Assembly: GCA_016803235.1 (NCBI GenBank)
Contig: JADCLI010000009.1
Coordinates: forward strand, 82,295-146,294
DNA: 64,000 bases
Reading direction: 5' to 3'
Origin: Pimelobacter simplex
GTDB taxonomy: Bacteria > Actinomycetota > Actinomycetes > Propionibacteriales > Nocardioidaceae
The position numbers were made by a program, and so were the translations under genes. The notes under the pieces are model-generated. The model did not search any database and was not told the DNA's origin. It saw only the letters and a program-made list of their open reading frames with translations. Numbering within the stretch: the first letter of the stretch is position 1; every line of letters starts with the position of its first letter. Positions 26,039-34,675 of this stretch are shown here, in pieces.

Positions 26039-26811
26039 AGGCTGCGCTTCGACAGGCCCATCCAGAACCCGTCGATCACCTGGTCGCCCGGCTCGGTGGG
26101 GTCGGTCGCGGCACCCAGCGTGACGAACAGCGGTGTGTAGTGCTCGACCGTCGGGTGCGCGTAGGGCATGCCCGGCGCCTTGTCGCGGTACGACGCCAGC
26201 TCGTCGACGTCGCCGCGCGCCATCGCCTCGCCGGCCCAGGCGTCGAAGTCCGAGGACCAGCCGGGGGCGGCCGCGTCGAGCTGCCAGGACGTCAGGAACG
26301 GCAGGCCGTGGGTGAGGAAGCCGGAGCCGATGATGAGCACGCCCTCGTCGCGCAACGGCTTGAGCCGGCGCCCGATCTCCATCAGCCGGCCCGGGTCGTG
26401 GGTGGGCATCGACATCTGCAGGACCGGGATGTCGGCGTGCGGGTACATGATCCTCAGCGGCACCCAGGCGCCGTGGTCGAGGCCGCGCGAGGAGTGCTGG
26501 TGGATCGGCTCCGTGCGCGGCATCATCGCCGCCACCCGGGCGGCCAGCGCCGTGGCGTCGGGCGTCTCGTAGGTCATCTGGTAGTACTTCGGCGCGAAGC
26601 CGCCGAAGTCGTAGACCAGGGGCGCGCCGCTCGCGGTGAGCGAGAGGGGTGCCGACTCCCAGTGGGCGCTGACGATGAGGATCGCCCGGGGGCGCGGCAG
26701 GTCGCCGGCCCAGGCGGCGAGCTGGCTCGACCAGAGTGGGTCGTCGAGGAGTGGGGGAGCGCCGTGCCCGATGTAGAGGGCCGGCATCCGGCTGCTGGTG
26801 TCCGTCGTCAT
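26026..26811 (-). CDS. DODA-type extradiol ring-cleavage dioxygenase
   Basis: This 261-residue class III extradiol dioxygenase is of the 4,5-DOPA dioxygenase (YgiD) type. The iron-binding His residues are expected in YIGHGAPPLL (about 11-20), VSAHWESA (about 47-54) and GLDHGAWVPLRIMYP (about 108-122), and GSGFLTHGLP also fits. The family opens catechol rings, but its physiological substrate in bacteria is often unknown. The ATG at 26811 has GGAG five bases upstream; longer frames would cross the operator. An inverted repeat upstream points to repression by a MarR-type protein. Confidence 0.88.
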   Translation of the reverse strand: MTTDTSSRMPALYIGHGAPPLLDDPLWSSQLAAWAGDLPRPRAILIVSAHWESAPLSLTASGAPLVYDFGGFAPKYYQMTYETPDATALAARVAAMMPRTEPIHQHSSRGLDHGAWVPLRIMYPHADIPVLQMSMPTHDPGRLMEIGRRLKPLRDEGVLIIGSGFLTHGLPFLTSWQLDAAAPGWSSDFDAWAGEAMARGDVDELASYRDKAPGMPYAHPTVEHYTPLFVTLGAATDPTEPGDQVIDGFWMGLSKRSLQVA

Positions 26812-26821
26812 GTCCACTCCA

Positions 26822-26841
26822 ATAGTTGAGACTTCAACTAT
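26822..26841. promoter_or_regulatory. inverted repeat over the dioxygenase promoter
   Basis: ATAGTTGA-gact-TCAACTAT is a perfect 8-bp inverted repeat just upstream of the DODA dioxygenase gene. On the minus strand it overlaps a -10-like TATAGT. The AGTTGA-N4-TCAACT pattern is typical of MarR-family operators; no marR gene is adjacent. Confidence 0.55.
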
Positions 26842-26868
26842 ATTCCCACCGGGCGTGGACGGCAAGGT

Positions 26869-27566
26869 TCAGGCGGGCAAGGTCCAGTCCACCGGTTGCC
26901 CACCGCGCTCCACGAGCAGCGCGTTGACCCGGCTGAAGGGGCGCGACCCGAAGAAGCCGCGTGACGCCGACAGCGGCGAGGGGTGCGGGGACTCGACCGA
27001 CGGGATCGGGCCCAGGTGCGGCGTGAGCGTCTGGGCGTCGCGGCCCCCCGGATGGCGGCGATCGGGGCGCCGGCCTCGGCCCGGCGTACGAGGGCCTGGA
27101 TCGCGCACGCCGTGACGTGCTCCCAGCCCTGGTTGCGGTGCGACCCGGGCTCGCCGGGCCGCACCGTCAGCACCCGGTTGAGCAGCATCACGCCCTGGTC
27201 GGCCCAGCCGGTGAGGTCGCCGTGGCCGGGGTGCACGAAGCCGACGTCGTTGGCCAGCTCCTGGTAGATGTTCACGAGGCTGCGCGGGATGGGGCGTACG
27301 CCGCGGTCGACGGCGAAGCTGAGCCCGATCGGGTGACCGGGCGTCGGGTAGGGGTCCTGCCCCACGACGAGCACGCGGACGTCGGCGAGCGGGCGCCGGA
27401 AGGCGCGGAAGACGTGGTCGCCGGCCGGCAGGTAGGCGCGGCCCGCGGCGATCTCGGCCCGCAGGAACTGGCCGAGAGCAGCGATCCGGTCCTCCACCGG
27501 TGCGAGGGCCTCGGCCCAGTCCGCGGCCATCAGGCCCTGGTCGACGAGTCCCTGGAGAGCACCCAC
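26869..27566 (-). pseudogene. ung: uracil-DNA glycosylase with a frameshift
   Basis: Both halves of a family 1 UDG are present but in different frames. From GTG 27566 the first frame carries [20 protein letters not shown] (water-activating motif) and runs to [11 protein letters not shown]. The second frame then gives [20 protein letters not shown] and [18 protein letters not shown] (leucine-loop motif), ending VDWTLPA. The shift falls at a run of six C at 27044-27049. Restoring one base would give a full-length protein of about 232 residues, though IRGG would replace the usual hydrophobic-Trp-Gly. It may be a sequencing error or a genuine mutation. TAGGGT 6 bases before the GTG supports the start. 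Confidence 0.85.
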
Positions 27567-27890
27567 GGCCGAACCCTAGGACACCCAAGGTGTCGTGGTC
27601 CCCCCAGACCCCACCCCTCCCAGAGGGTCCGGCCGTGGTGCTGCTTCCTGTCGTCGCGGTGCCGGCGTGCGCCCCTCTCCCTCCCAGGGGCGCACGACCG
27701 GCTGCGACGTGGCTCCGACGCGGATCTCGAGCCCGGCTGGTCCTCCGGGGGCACTCCCGGCAATGGGGTGCCGGATCCCGGTGGGGCTCCCTCCAGCGGG
27801 CCTGAGGTCCGCGTCGGTAGTGAGGAATCTACGGAGCGCGCCGGGGGTCGCGAATCGGGAACGCGGCCGGGACCGGTTAGTCCTTTGGGA
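27567..27890. other. highly structured intergenic segment, possible non-coding RNA
   Basis: No convincing gene is seen in 324 bases, but folding potential is high. CCGACGCGGA (27715-27724) is exactly complementary to 27808-27817 and closes a domain whose next layers also pair (GCCCG with CGGGC, CTGG with CCAG). A second hairpin has stem GTGCGCCCCT (27667-27676) / AGGGGCGCAC (27686-27695), extended by GCCGG/CCGGC, with loop CTCCCTCCC. GGTC-CCCCCA-GACC (27597-27610) and GACACC-caa-GGTGTC also fold. Strand and family are unknown. It lies upstream of ung and downstream of the decarboxylase. Confidence 0.5.
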
Positions 27891-29318
27891 CTATGTCCCG
27901 GGAGCGAACGGCCGGGCCAGCCGGTCGAGGAAGGCGACCAGCACGGCCTCCCGCAGGGCCGGCGGGGCGACGTCGAGCAGCGCGTTGACCGTCGCCATCC
28001 GTTCCGGCAGGCCCAGCCGGCCGTCCTCCCCGGCGAGGCCGCCGGCCGCGAGCAGCAGGTCGAGCTCGGCGTCGCCCAGCGTCGCCGGGTCGAGGCCGCG
28101 CAGCAGCTCGGCCACCCCGCTGTCGACCGCCACCGGACCCGCCTGGCGCGCCGCGGCGACCGACTCGTCCAGGGCGGCGAGGAACGCCGCCGGGTCGGTG
28201 GCCGCGCTGATCGCGAGGTGCAGGGAGGGCGCCCGGTCGCCGTACGACAGCTGGGGCTGGACGAACCAGCCGCGCGCCGCCATCTCGTCGCAGACGGTGA
28301 AGACGTCGAGGCCCGCGTCGGCCACCGCGGCGACCAGCGTCGACTCCGGGACGGCGACCAGGCAGAGCCCGTCGAGCGCTGAGATCCCCGTCGCGATCGT
28401 GTCCGTCGCCACCAGCGCCCGCTCGGCGAGGCGGAGGTACCCGTCGTCGCCGATCGCCTGCACCGTCGCCCATGCGCCGGCGGTCGGGCCGCCCGAGCGC
28501 GTGGACTGCAGCGTCGCGTTGAGCATCGTGTAGCCGGGCCAGCCGGCGTGGGCGAAGTACTGCGGCCGGCGCAGCGCGGGTGTGCGGTGCAGCAGCAGGG
28601 AGGCGCCCTTGGGGGCGTAGGCGTACTTGTGCAGGTCGGTCGAGATCGACGTGACGCCCTCGACCGCGAAGGTCCACGGCGTCACCTGCCGCCCCAGCCG
28701 GGCGGCGTACGGCAGCACCCAGCCGCCGATGCAGGCGTCGACGTGGCAGCGCACGCCGCGCTCCGCGGCCGCCGCCGCGATCGCGGGGACCGGATCCACC
28801 ACCCCGTCCGCGTACGACGGCGCGCTGGCCACCACCAGCACCGTGGTCTCGTCCATGGCAGCCGTCATCGCGGCTGCGTCGGCGCGGTGGTCGGGCCCGG
28901 TGGGCACCGCCACGACGCGGACGCCGAAGTAGTGCCCGGCCTTGTGGAAGGCGGCGTGCACGGTGTCCGGCACGACGATCGACGGCGAGTCGACGTCCGG
29001 CCGGGAGTCCCGTGCCCCCTGCACCGCGAGCAGGCAGGACTCCGTGCCGCCCGAGGTCAGCGTCCCGACCATCGTCGGCGGGCCGTCCACGAGCGAGCGG
29101 GCGAAGGCGACCAGGTCGTTCTCCATCGTCAGCAGGCTCGGGAACGCCGTCGGGTCCAGGCCGTTGCTGCCGGCGAACGCGGCGACCGCCTCACGGGCCA
29201 GGGCGTCGACCTCGGCCAGCCCGGCGTCGTACACGTAGGCGAGCGTGCGCCCACCGTGCACCGGCAGGTCGTCGTCCTGCAGTGCGGCCAGCCGGCCGCG
29301 GATCTCCTCATGAGCCAA
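27891..29318 (-). CDS. PLP-dependent decarboxylase/lyase (sphingosine-phosphate-lyase/group II-like)
   Basis: This 475-residue fold-type I PLP enzyme has SGGTESCLLAVQGARD (about 90-105, phosphate-binding), CHVDACIGGWVLPYA with the conserved Asp (about 190-204), and the Schiff-base Lys in STDLHKYAYAPKGASL (about 226-241). The family includes glutamate/tyrosine decarboxylases and sphingosine-1-phosphate lyase; the substrate is not determined. The start is probably TTG 29318, overlapping the MFS gene by 11 bases. Its stop codon lies inside a GGGAC-tat-GTCCC repeat. It is the third gene of a tightly overlapping operon with a hydrolase and a transporter. Confidence 0.85.
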   Translation of the reverse strand: MAHEEIRGRLAALQDDDLPVHGGRTLAYVYDAGLAEVDALAREAVAAFAGSNGLDPTAFPSLLTMENDLVAFARSLVDGPPTMVGTLTSGGTESCLLAVQGARDSRPDVDSPSIVVPDTVHAAFHKAGHYFGVRVVAVPTGPDHRADAAAMTAAMDETTVLVVASAPSYADGVVDPVPAIAAAAAERGVRCHVDACIGGWVLPYAARLGRQVTPWTFAVEGVTSISTDLHKYAYAPKGASLLLHRTPALRRPQYFAHAGWPGYTMLNATLQSTRSGGPTAGAWATVQAIGDDGYLRLAERALVATDTIATGISALDGLCLVAVPESTLVAAVADAGLDVFTVCDEMAARGWFVQPQLSYGDRAPSLHLAISAATDPAAFLAALDESVAAARQAGPVAVDSGVAELLRGLDPATLGDAELDLLLAAGGLAGEDGRLGLPERMATVNALLDVAPPALREAVLVAFLDRLARPFAPGT

Positions 29319-30615
29319 CGAGATCGACCTCCCGTGCGTCGAGGGCGTAGCCGCGCAGCCACCACAGGCTCGCGAGGACCAACAGGGCCGGCAGGACCGA
29401 GAAGCCGAGGGTGATCGCGGTGACCGCGGAGTCCGGCTGCACGACGTCGCCGCCGTCGCTGGACCGGTAGGACCCGAGTGTCAGCACCACCGCGAACAGG
29501 CCGGGGCCCAGGGCCAGGCCGAGGGTCTCGCCCGCGGTCCACACGCCGGTGTAGACGCCGACCCGCGACGATCCGGTACGACGCGCGTCGACCGCCGCCG
29601 CGTCCGGCAGCATCGCCATCGGGAACACCTGCACGCCGGCGTACCCGACGCCGACGAGGCCGACCGCCGCGAACACCACCGCCGACGGGGCGTGCCCGGC
29701 GAGCACCGCCAGCGCGGCCCCGGTGGCGAGCACGATCGAGGAGGCGACGTACCCCCGCTTCTTCCCGACCCGCCGCCCCACCGCCGCCCACGCCGGCGTC
29801 AGCAGCAGGGCCGGGCCGACGAAGCACACGAAGAGGATCGTCGCGGCGCCGTCGCGCTCGAGCACGTCGCCGGCGAGGTAGTCGACGCCGGCGAGCATGC
29901 AGCCGGTCGCGAGCGCCTGGACCACGAAGGTGACGAGCAGCAGCCGGAAGTCCCGTGCGGCCGCGACGAGGCGGAGCTGGTCGCGCAGGGTGCCGGGGCC
30001 GGGCGCGACCTGGCCGATCGGTGCGGTGCGGGTGCCCCGGTAGGCGAGCAGCGCACCGGTGACGATGATCGCCGCCATCGCGACGCCCATCACCCGGTAG
30101 CCGTCGCGGCCGCCGACGGCGTCCCGGATCGCCGGTGCGCTCGCGCCCGCGAGCAGGATCGTGAACGCCAGGATCGCCACCCGCCAGGTCATCAGCCGGG
30201 TCCGCTCGGCGTAGGAGTCGGTGATCTCGGCGGGCATCGCGACGTAGGGCACCTGGAAGAAGGCGTAGGCCGTCGCGCAGGCCAGGAAGGCGACCAGCAC
30301 CCAGGCCGCGTCGAGGGCGCGCGAGCCGAGGTCGGGCCCGGCGAAGAGCAGTGCGAAGCACCCGCCCAGCACCAGGCCGGCGCGCAGCAGCCACGGCCGT
30401 CGCGGACCGCGTGGATCGACCGTGCGGTCGCTGATCCGTCCCGCGACCGGGTTGAGCACGACGTCCCACGCCTTCGGCAGGAACACGATCGCGCCGGCCA
30501 CGAGCGCGGGCAGCGCCAGGGTGTCGGTCAGGTAGGGGAGCAGCATCAGGCCGGGGACCGTGCCGAACGCGCCCGTGGCGACCGAGCCGGCGCCGTACCC
30601 GATCCGCAGGCTCAC
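29308..30615 (-). CDS. MFS transporter (GPH/MelB-like)
   Basis: This 435-residue protein has about twelve membrane helices. The start RIGYGAGSVATGAFGTVPGL and the loop KAWDVVLNPVAGRISDRT (about 48-65) are typical of glycoside-pentoside-hexuronide (MelB-like) symporters, as is DGYRVMGVAMAAIIV after the third loop. The transported compound is unknown; in an operon with a hydrolase and a PLP lyase it may export or import a lipid- or amine-related metabolite. It starts with GTG inside the stop of the hydrolase gene (GTGA). Confidence 0.85.
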   Translation of the reverse strand: MSLRIGYGAGSVATGAFGTVPGLMLLPYLTDTLALPALVAGAIVFLPKAWDVVLNPVAGRISDRTVDPRGPRRPWLLRAGLVLGGCFALLFAGPDLGSRALDAAWVLVAFLACATAYAFFQVPYVAMPAEITDSYAERTRLMTWRVAILAFTILLAGASAPAIRDAVGGRDGYRVMGVAMAAIIVTGALLAYRGTRTAPIGQVAPGPGTLRDQLRLVAAARDFRLLLVTFVVQALATGCMLAGVDYLAGDVLERDGAATILFVCFVGPALLLTPAWAAVGRRVGKKRGYVASSIVLATGAALAVLAGHAPSAVVFAAVGLVGVGYAGVQVFPMAMLPDAAAVDARRTGSSRVGVYTGVWTAGETLGLALGPGLFAVVLTLGSYRSSDGGDVVQPDSAVTAITLGFSVLPALLVLASLWWLRGYALDAREVDLVGS

Positions 30616-31796
30616 TTGCCGAGGGCTCGCGACGCCGCCGAGGAGTGCCGCCGCTTCCGGTTGGTGCCGATCGGCGTCGTCGCCCGGTTGTCGGTCGACC
30701 ACTGGGTGATCCACTCGTCCATCGCCAGCCAGGTGGTGGTCCGAGCGGCCCGGCCGGTCAGCATGCCGAGGTGGCCGCCCGGCACGACCTCGAAGCGGAC
30801 CTCGGGCGACTTCGTCAGCAGGGGTACGACGGCCCGCACCGCCGGGACGGGCGCGATGCCGTCGGTCGCGCCGCCGAACACCAGCACCGGCACGGTGATC
30901 TCGCCCAGGTCGATGGTCCGGTCGTCGAGCTCGAAGGTGCCGCTGGCGAGCTGGTTGCCCTTCGCGAAGCGGTGGTAGAGCTGCCCGAAGGTGCGGCCCG
31001 GGTAGGCGATCATGTTGGCCGTGAAGTGGTCGACCGCCTCGACCTGGGCGAGGAACTCGCGGTCGTCGACGTGGGTCGCGAGCGCGATCGGCTTGGTCAC
31101 CAGCTTCTGGAACGCGGTGAGCTGGAAGGCCCACTTGACCAGGGGCTTCGGTGCCCCGCCGAGCATCTGGTAGCCCCTCGTGATCGGGCCGTTGCCGTTG
31201 AACAGGTTGAGCAGCGGCCGGAACGGCGCCAGCAGCGGCACCAGCGAGATGTCGATGGGCGAGCCGACGACGGTCAGCGACGCGACGGGCAGGTCGCCGG
31301 AGCGCCGGTCGGCCAGCGTGAGCAGCGAGAAGATGCCGCCCAGCGACCAGCCGATCACGTGCACCGGCCGGCCGCCGGCGTGCTCGGAGGCCGCTCGGAT
31401 CGCGCTGGGCACGACCTCGTCGACCCAGTGCTCCATGCCGAGGTTGCGGTCGCGGAAGGACACCTCGCCGTACTCGACGAGGTACGTCGGCCGGCCCTCG
31501 GTGACGAAGTGCTCGACCAGCGAGCAGCCGCGCCGCAGGTCGTAGCAGCTCGACGGCGCGGCGAGCGGGGTCACCAGCAGCACCGGGTCGCCGTGCTCCT
31601 GGACGTGACCCGACGGGCGGTAGTGGTAGACCTCCCGCAGCGTGCCGTCGTCGATCAGCGTGCGCGGCATCGGCCGCAGGTCGGCGACGCCCCCGTACAG
31701 CAGCTTGTGGGCGACATTGCTCGCCGCGGCGACGACCTGGTCCGGGGCGGGGAGCAGGCCGGCGCCCGGGACGGAGCGCAGGGGCACCAGATCCAT
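30612..31796 (-). CDS. alpha/beta hydrolase (PhaC-like)
   Basis: This 394-residue alpha/beta hydrolase has nucleophile elbow VIGWSLGGIFSLL (about 145-157), acid candidate FGGATDGIAPVPAV, and His in VPGGHLGMLTGRAA. Length and the N-terminal region (PLAAPSSCYDLRRGCSLVEH) resemble class III polyhydroxyalkanoate synthases, but the nucleophile is Ser and not Cys, so a lipase/esterase or acyltransferase is more likely. It heads the three-gene operon. A palindrome and a TAGTTT hexamer 6 bases before the ATG suggest a leaderless, repressed promoter. Confidence 0.82.
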   Translation of the reverse strand: MDLVPLRSVPGAGLLPAPDQVVAAASNVAHKLLYGGVADLRPMPRTLIDDGTLREVYHYRPSGHVQEHGDPVLLVTPLAAPSSCYDLRRGCSLVEHFVTEGRPTYLVEYGEVSFRDRNLGMEHWVDEVVPSAIRAASEHAGGRPVHVIGWSLGGIFSLLTLADRRSGDLPVASLTVVGSPIDISLVPLLAPFRPLLNLFNGNGPITRGYQMLGGAPKPLVKWAFQLTAFQKLVTKPIALATHVDDREFLAQVEAVDHFTANMIAYPGRTFGQLYHRFAKGNQLASGTFELDDRTIDLGEITVPVLVFGGATDGIAPVPAVRAVVPLLTKSPEVRFEVVPGGHLGMLTGRAARTTTWLAMDEWITQWSTDNRATTPIGTNRKRRHSSAASRALGK

Positions 31797-31805
31797 GGAG
31801 GAAAA

Positions 31806-31819
31806 CTACCGCGCGGTAG
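31806..31819. promoter_or_regulatory. perfect 14-bp palindrome at hydrolase operon promoter
   Basis: CTACCGCGCGGTAG overlaps the predicted -10 (TAGTTT on the minus strand) of the hydrolase/MFS/lyase operon. It is likely a TetR-type operator. No regulator gene is adjacent. Confidence 0.55.
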
Positions 31820-31858
31820 CCCCTCGTGAGGCTGTCGTCCGGGGATCGTCTCCCGAGG

Positions 31859-33283
31859 TCAGGACCGGGTGGCCGGCCGCACCGACTTGGTGTGGCTGTG
31901 GTTCTCGTCCTCGAGCTCGGTCATGAAGCTGTCGGCCCACGCCTTCACGTCGTGCTGCGCGATCTGGCGGCGCATCGCCTTCATCCGCCGGCCCAGCTCC
32001 TTCGGGTCGGCCTGGTAGGCCTCGAGGAGTGCCGCCTTCATGCCGTTCATGTCGTAGGGGTTGACCAGCCAGGCCTGGCGCAGCTCGTCGGCCGCGCCGG
32101 CGAACTCCGAGAGCACGAGCGCGCCGTCGTCCTCGACCCGGCAGGCGACGTACTCCTTGGCGACCAGGTTCATGCCGTCGCGGTACGGGGTGACGACCAT
32201 GACGTCGGCGGCCCGGTAGAGCGCCGCCATCTCCTCGCGCGGGTACGACGTGTGCAGGTAGCTCACGGCCGGTCGGCCGATCCGGCCGAGGTCGCCGTTG
32301 ATCCGCCCGACGAGCAGCTCGATGTCGTCGCGCAGGTTGCGGTAGTGCTCGACCCGCTCTCGCGAGGGGACGGCGACCTGGACGAAGACCGCGTCGTCGA
32401 CGGTGAACGAGCCGTCGCGGATCAACTCGCCGAAGGCGCGCAGCCGGGCGTGGATGCCCTTGGTGTAGTCGAGCCGGTCGATGCCGAGGAAGATCCGGCG
32501 GGGGTTGCCGAGCGCGTCGCGGATGGCCTCCGCCCGCTCGGCGACGGCCTCGGAGCGGGCCAGCTCCTCGAAGCCGGCGGCGTCGATCGAGATCGGGAAG
32601 GCGGCGGCGCGCACGGTGCGCCCGTCGGGCAGGTAGACGAGGTCGCGGTGCGTCTTGTGGCCGACTCGCTGGCGCACCAGGCGGATGAAGTTCTGCGCGG
32701 CGCCGGGCAGCTGGAAGCCGACCAGGTCGGCACCGAGCAGTCCCTCGAGGATCTGGCGGCGCCACGGCAGCTGCTGGAACAGCTCGGCCGGCGGGAACGG
32801 GATGTGCAGGTAGAAGCCGATGCGCAGGTCCGGGCGCAGCTCGCGCAGCATCTGCGGCACGAGCTGCAGCTGGTAGTCGTGCACCCACACCGTCGCGCCG
32901 TCGTTGGCGAGCTCGGCGGCCCGCTCGGCGAAGCGCCGGTTGACCTTCACGTAGGTCTCCCACCACTCGCGGTGGAACTCCGGCTTCGCGACCACGTCGT
33001 GGTAGAGCGGCCACAGGGTGGCGTTGGAGAAGCCCTCGTAGTGCTCCTCGATCTCCTCGGCCGACATCGCCAGCGGCACCAGGTCGAGGCCGTCGACCTT
33101 GAACGGCTTGAACGGCTTCGTGCCGCCGGGCCAGCCGATCCACACCCCGTCGTGGGCCCGCATCACGGGCTCGATGGCCGACACCAGGCCACCGGGGGAG
33201 CGGCGCCAGCGCGCCTTCCCGTTGTGGTCGGTGACGCGGTCGACGGGGAGGCGGTTGGCGACGATCACGAGGTCATGGCCCAC
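31859..33283 (-). CDS. otsA: trehalose-6-phosphate synthase
   Basis: This 474-residue GT20 glycosyltransferase makes trehalose-6-phosphate from UDP- or ADP-glucose and glucose-6-phosphate. Visible are [22 protein letters not shown] (about 28-39), [15 protein letters not shown] (about 128-142), [15 protein letters not shown] (about 257-271) and [16 protein letters not shown] (about 351-366). The start is GTG 33283 with TAGGGT 6 bases upstream (leaderless). The partner phosphatase otsB is 4.1 kb away on the other strand. Trehalose serves as osmoprotectant and, in many actinobacteria, as a precursor of envelope glycolipids. Confidence 0.95.
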   Translation of the reverse strand: MGHDLVIVANRLPVDRVTDHNGKARWRRSPGGLVSAIEPVMRAHDGVWIGWPGGTKPFKPFKVDGLDLVPLAMSAEEIEEHYEGFSNATLWPLYHDVVAKPEFHREWWETYVKVNRRFAERAAELANDGATVWVHDYQLQLVPQMLRELRPDLRIGFYLHIPFPPAELFQQLPWRRQILEGLLGADLVGFQLPGAAQNFIRLVRQRVGHKTHRDLVYLPDGRTVRAAAFPISIDAAGFEELARSEAVAERAEAIRDALGNPRRIFLGIDRLDYTKGIHARLRAFGELIRDGSFTVDDAVFVQVAVPSRERVEHYRNLRDDIELLVGRINGDLGRIGRPAVSYLHTSYPREEMAALYRAADVMVVTPYRDGMNLVAKEYVACRVEDDGALVLSEFAGAADELRQAWLVNPYDMNGMKAALLEAYQADPKELGRRMKAMRRQIAQHDVKAWADSFMTELEDENHSHTKSVRPATRS

Positions 33284-33309
33284 GGCCCCACCCTAGTGGG
33301 GCAGGGGGA

Positions 33310-33329
33310 GTGTCGGGCTGGCCCGACAC
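33310..33329. promoter_or_regulatory. palindrome between otsA and a two-component system
   Basis: GTGTCGGGC-tg-GCCCGACAC is a perfect 9-bp inverted repeat in the divergent region between otsA and the histidine kinase. It resembles the palindrome at 8530-8543 beside the other two-component system. Likely operator for the LuxR-type regulator at 34676. Confidence 0.5.
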
Positions 33330-33384
33330 CAGGTGTCGTGCTGGCAGGATTCTGCCGACGACGATCCCCGACCACGCTGGACCC

Positions 33385-34665
33385 ATGACCGAGACCTTGG
33401 TGACGAGCCCGCCCGCGCAGCCGCTGACGAGGCGCTGGCTGCGCGACACCGGCTACGCCTTCGCCGCACTCCCGCTCGCCCTCCTCGCGCTCGTCGTGGT
33501 GGTCGCGCTGGTCGCCGCCGGGCTCGGGATGGCCGTGGTGGTCGGCGGCGTCTTCGTCCTCGTCGTCGGCGTGCACGCCGCCCGCGGCTTCGCCCACGTC
33601 GAGCGCCGCCGGCTCGCGGTGCTCACCGGGCGGGAGGTCCCGCTGCCGGCGTACCTGCGGGCGCGCGGCGACGACGGCCTCTGGCGCCGGACCCTGACCC
33701 CGCTGCGCGACCCGCAGTCGTGGCTCGACGTGGTGTGGGCGCTGGTCGGGTGGATCACCGCGACGGTGGCGTTCTCGGTCGCGATCATCTGGTGGGCCTC
33801 CGTCCTCGGCGGACTGTCGTACTGGTTCTGGGAGCGGTTCGTCCCGCGCGACGGCACCGACGCGCAGAGCCTGGCCGACCTGGTCGGGCTCGGCGAGAGC
33901 CGGGCCGCCGACGTCGGGCTGGTCACGGCGATCGGGGTGCTCGCGCTGGTCACGCTGCCGTTCGCGATGCGGTTCGCCGCCGTCGTGCACGCCAGCCTGG
34001 CGTCGGTGCTGCTGACCAGCCGGGCCGAGCTGCAGGGCCGGGTGGCGCACGTGGAGGAGAGCCGCGAGTCGGCGCACCGGGCCGAGGCCGAGTCGCTGCG
34101 CAGGCTGGAGCGCGACATCCACGACGGCCCCCAGCAGCGGCTGATCCGGCTCGGCATGGACCTCGGTCGGGCGCGCGTCCAGCTGGCCGACGACCCGGCC
34201 ACGGCCGCCCGCACGCTGGACGCCGCCGTCGCCCAGACCCGCGAGGCGGTGGAGGAGCTGCGCGCGCTGTCGCGGGGCATCGCACCGCCACTGCTGGTCG
34301 ATCGCGGCCTGGCCGCCGCGGTCAGCGAGATGGCCGACGGGCAGCCGATCCCCGTCCGGGTCAGCGCCGACCTGCCGCCCGAGCTGCCGCTCGCCGTCGA
34401 GACCGCTGCGTACTTCGTGGCCGCCGAGGCGCTGACGAACGTCGTCAAGCACAGCGGCGCCGACCGGGCCGAGCTCGCGCTCGGGGTCGCCGGCGGGGAG
34501 CTGGTGATCACCGTCGACGACAACGGCTGCGGCGGCGCGGCCGACGTGCCCGGCCACGGTCTGGCCGGCCTGCGCGAGCGGTTGGCCGGTGTCGACGGCG
34601 CGCTCTTCCTGGCCTCCCCGGAGGGCGGGCCGACCCGGCTGCGGGCGCAGGTGCCGCTGCGGTGA
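33385..34665 (+). CDS. NarL-type sensor histidine kinase
   Basis: This 426-residue protein has four membrane helices in two pairs (about 26-67 and 118-200) with a DUF-type sensor, a HisKA_3 domain with RRLERDIHDGPQQRLIRLG (H246 probable phospho-acceptor), and a HATPase_c domain with EALTNVVKHSGADRA and VDDNGCGGA. The IHDGPQQRL form is typical of an actinobacterial two-component family. It is followed 10 bases later by its response regulator. It is divergent from otsA, with a shared palindrome between them. The signal is unknown. Confidence 0.9.
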   Translation: MTETLVTSPPAQPLTRRWLRDTGYAFAALPLALLALVVVVALVAAGLGMAVVVGGVFVLVVGVHAARGFAHVERRRLAVLTGREVPLPAYLRARGDDGLWRRTLTPLRDPQSWLDVVWALVGWITATVAFSVAIIWWASVLGGLSYWFWERFVPRDGTDAQSLADLVGLGESRAADVGLVTAIGVLALVTLPFAMRFAAVVHASLASVLLTSRAELQGRVAHVEESRESAHRAEAESLRRLERDIHDGPQQRLIRLGMDLGRARVQLADDPATAARTLDAAVAQTREAVEELRALSRGIAPPLLVDRGLAAAVSEMADGQPIPVRVSADLPPELPLAVETAAYFVAAEALTNVVKHSGADRAELALGVAGGELVITVDDNGCGGAADVPGHGLAGLRERLAGVDGALFLASPEGGPTRLRAQVPLR

Positions 34666-34675
34666 GGATGGCGTC

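Noticed and set aside
27600-27700. 6C RNA or SRP RNA in the structured intergenic segment
   Set aside because: One hairpin has six C in its loop but the second has CTCCCTCCC. The SRP core (GGTCAGG...GGAAGCAGC pairing) is not formed although GGAAGCAGC occurs on the minus strand.
27887-27899. GGGACTATGTCCC as a possible DosR (dormancy) box
   Set aside because: The spacing between the half-sites is one base shorter than the consensus, the flanks do not fit, and it lies over the stop codon of the decarboxylase with no gene properly placed to be controlled.
27595-28533. Plus-strand frame of 312 codons over the decarboxylase 3' end
   Set aside because: It is antisense to a well-supported PLP enzyme, and its translation is Arg/Ser-rich without motifs.
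30612-31796. Polyhydroxyalkanoate synthase call for the alpha/beta hydrolase
   Set aside because: The nucleophile elbow has Ser (GWSLGG) where PhaC has Cys, and no PhaE or PhaR partner is present.
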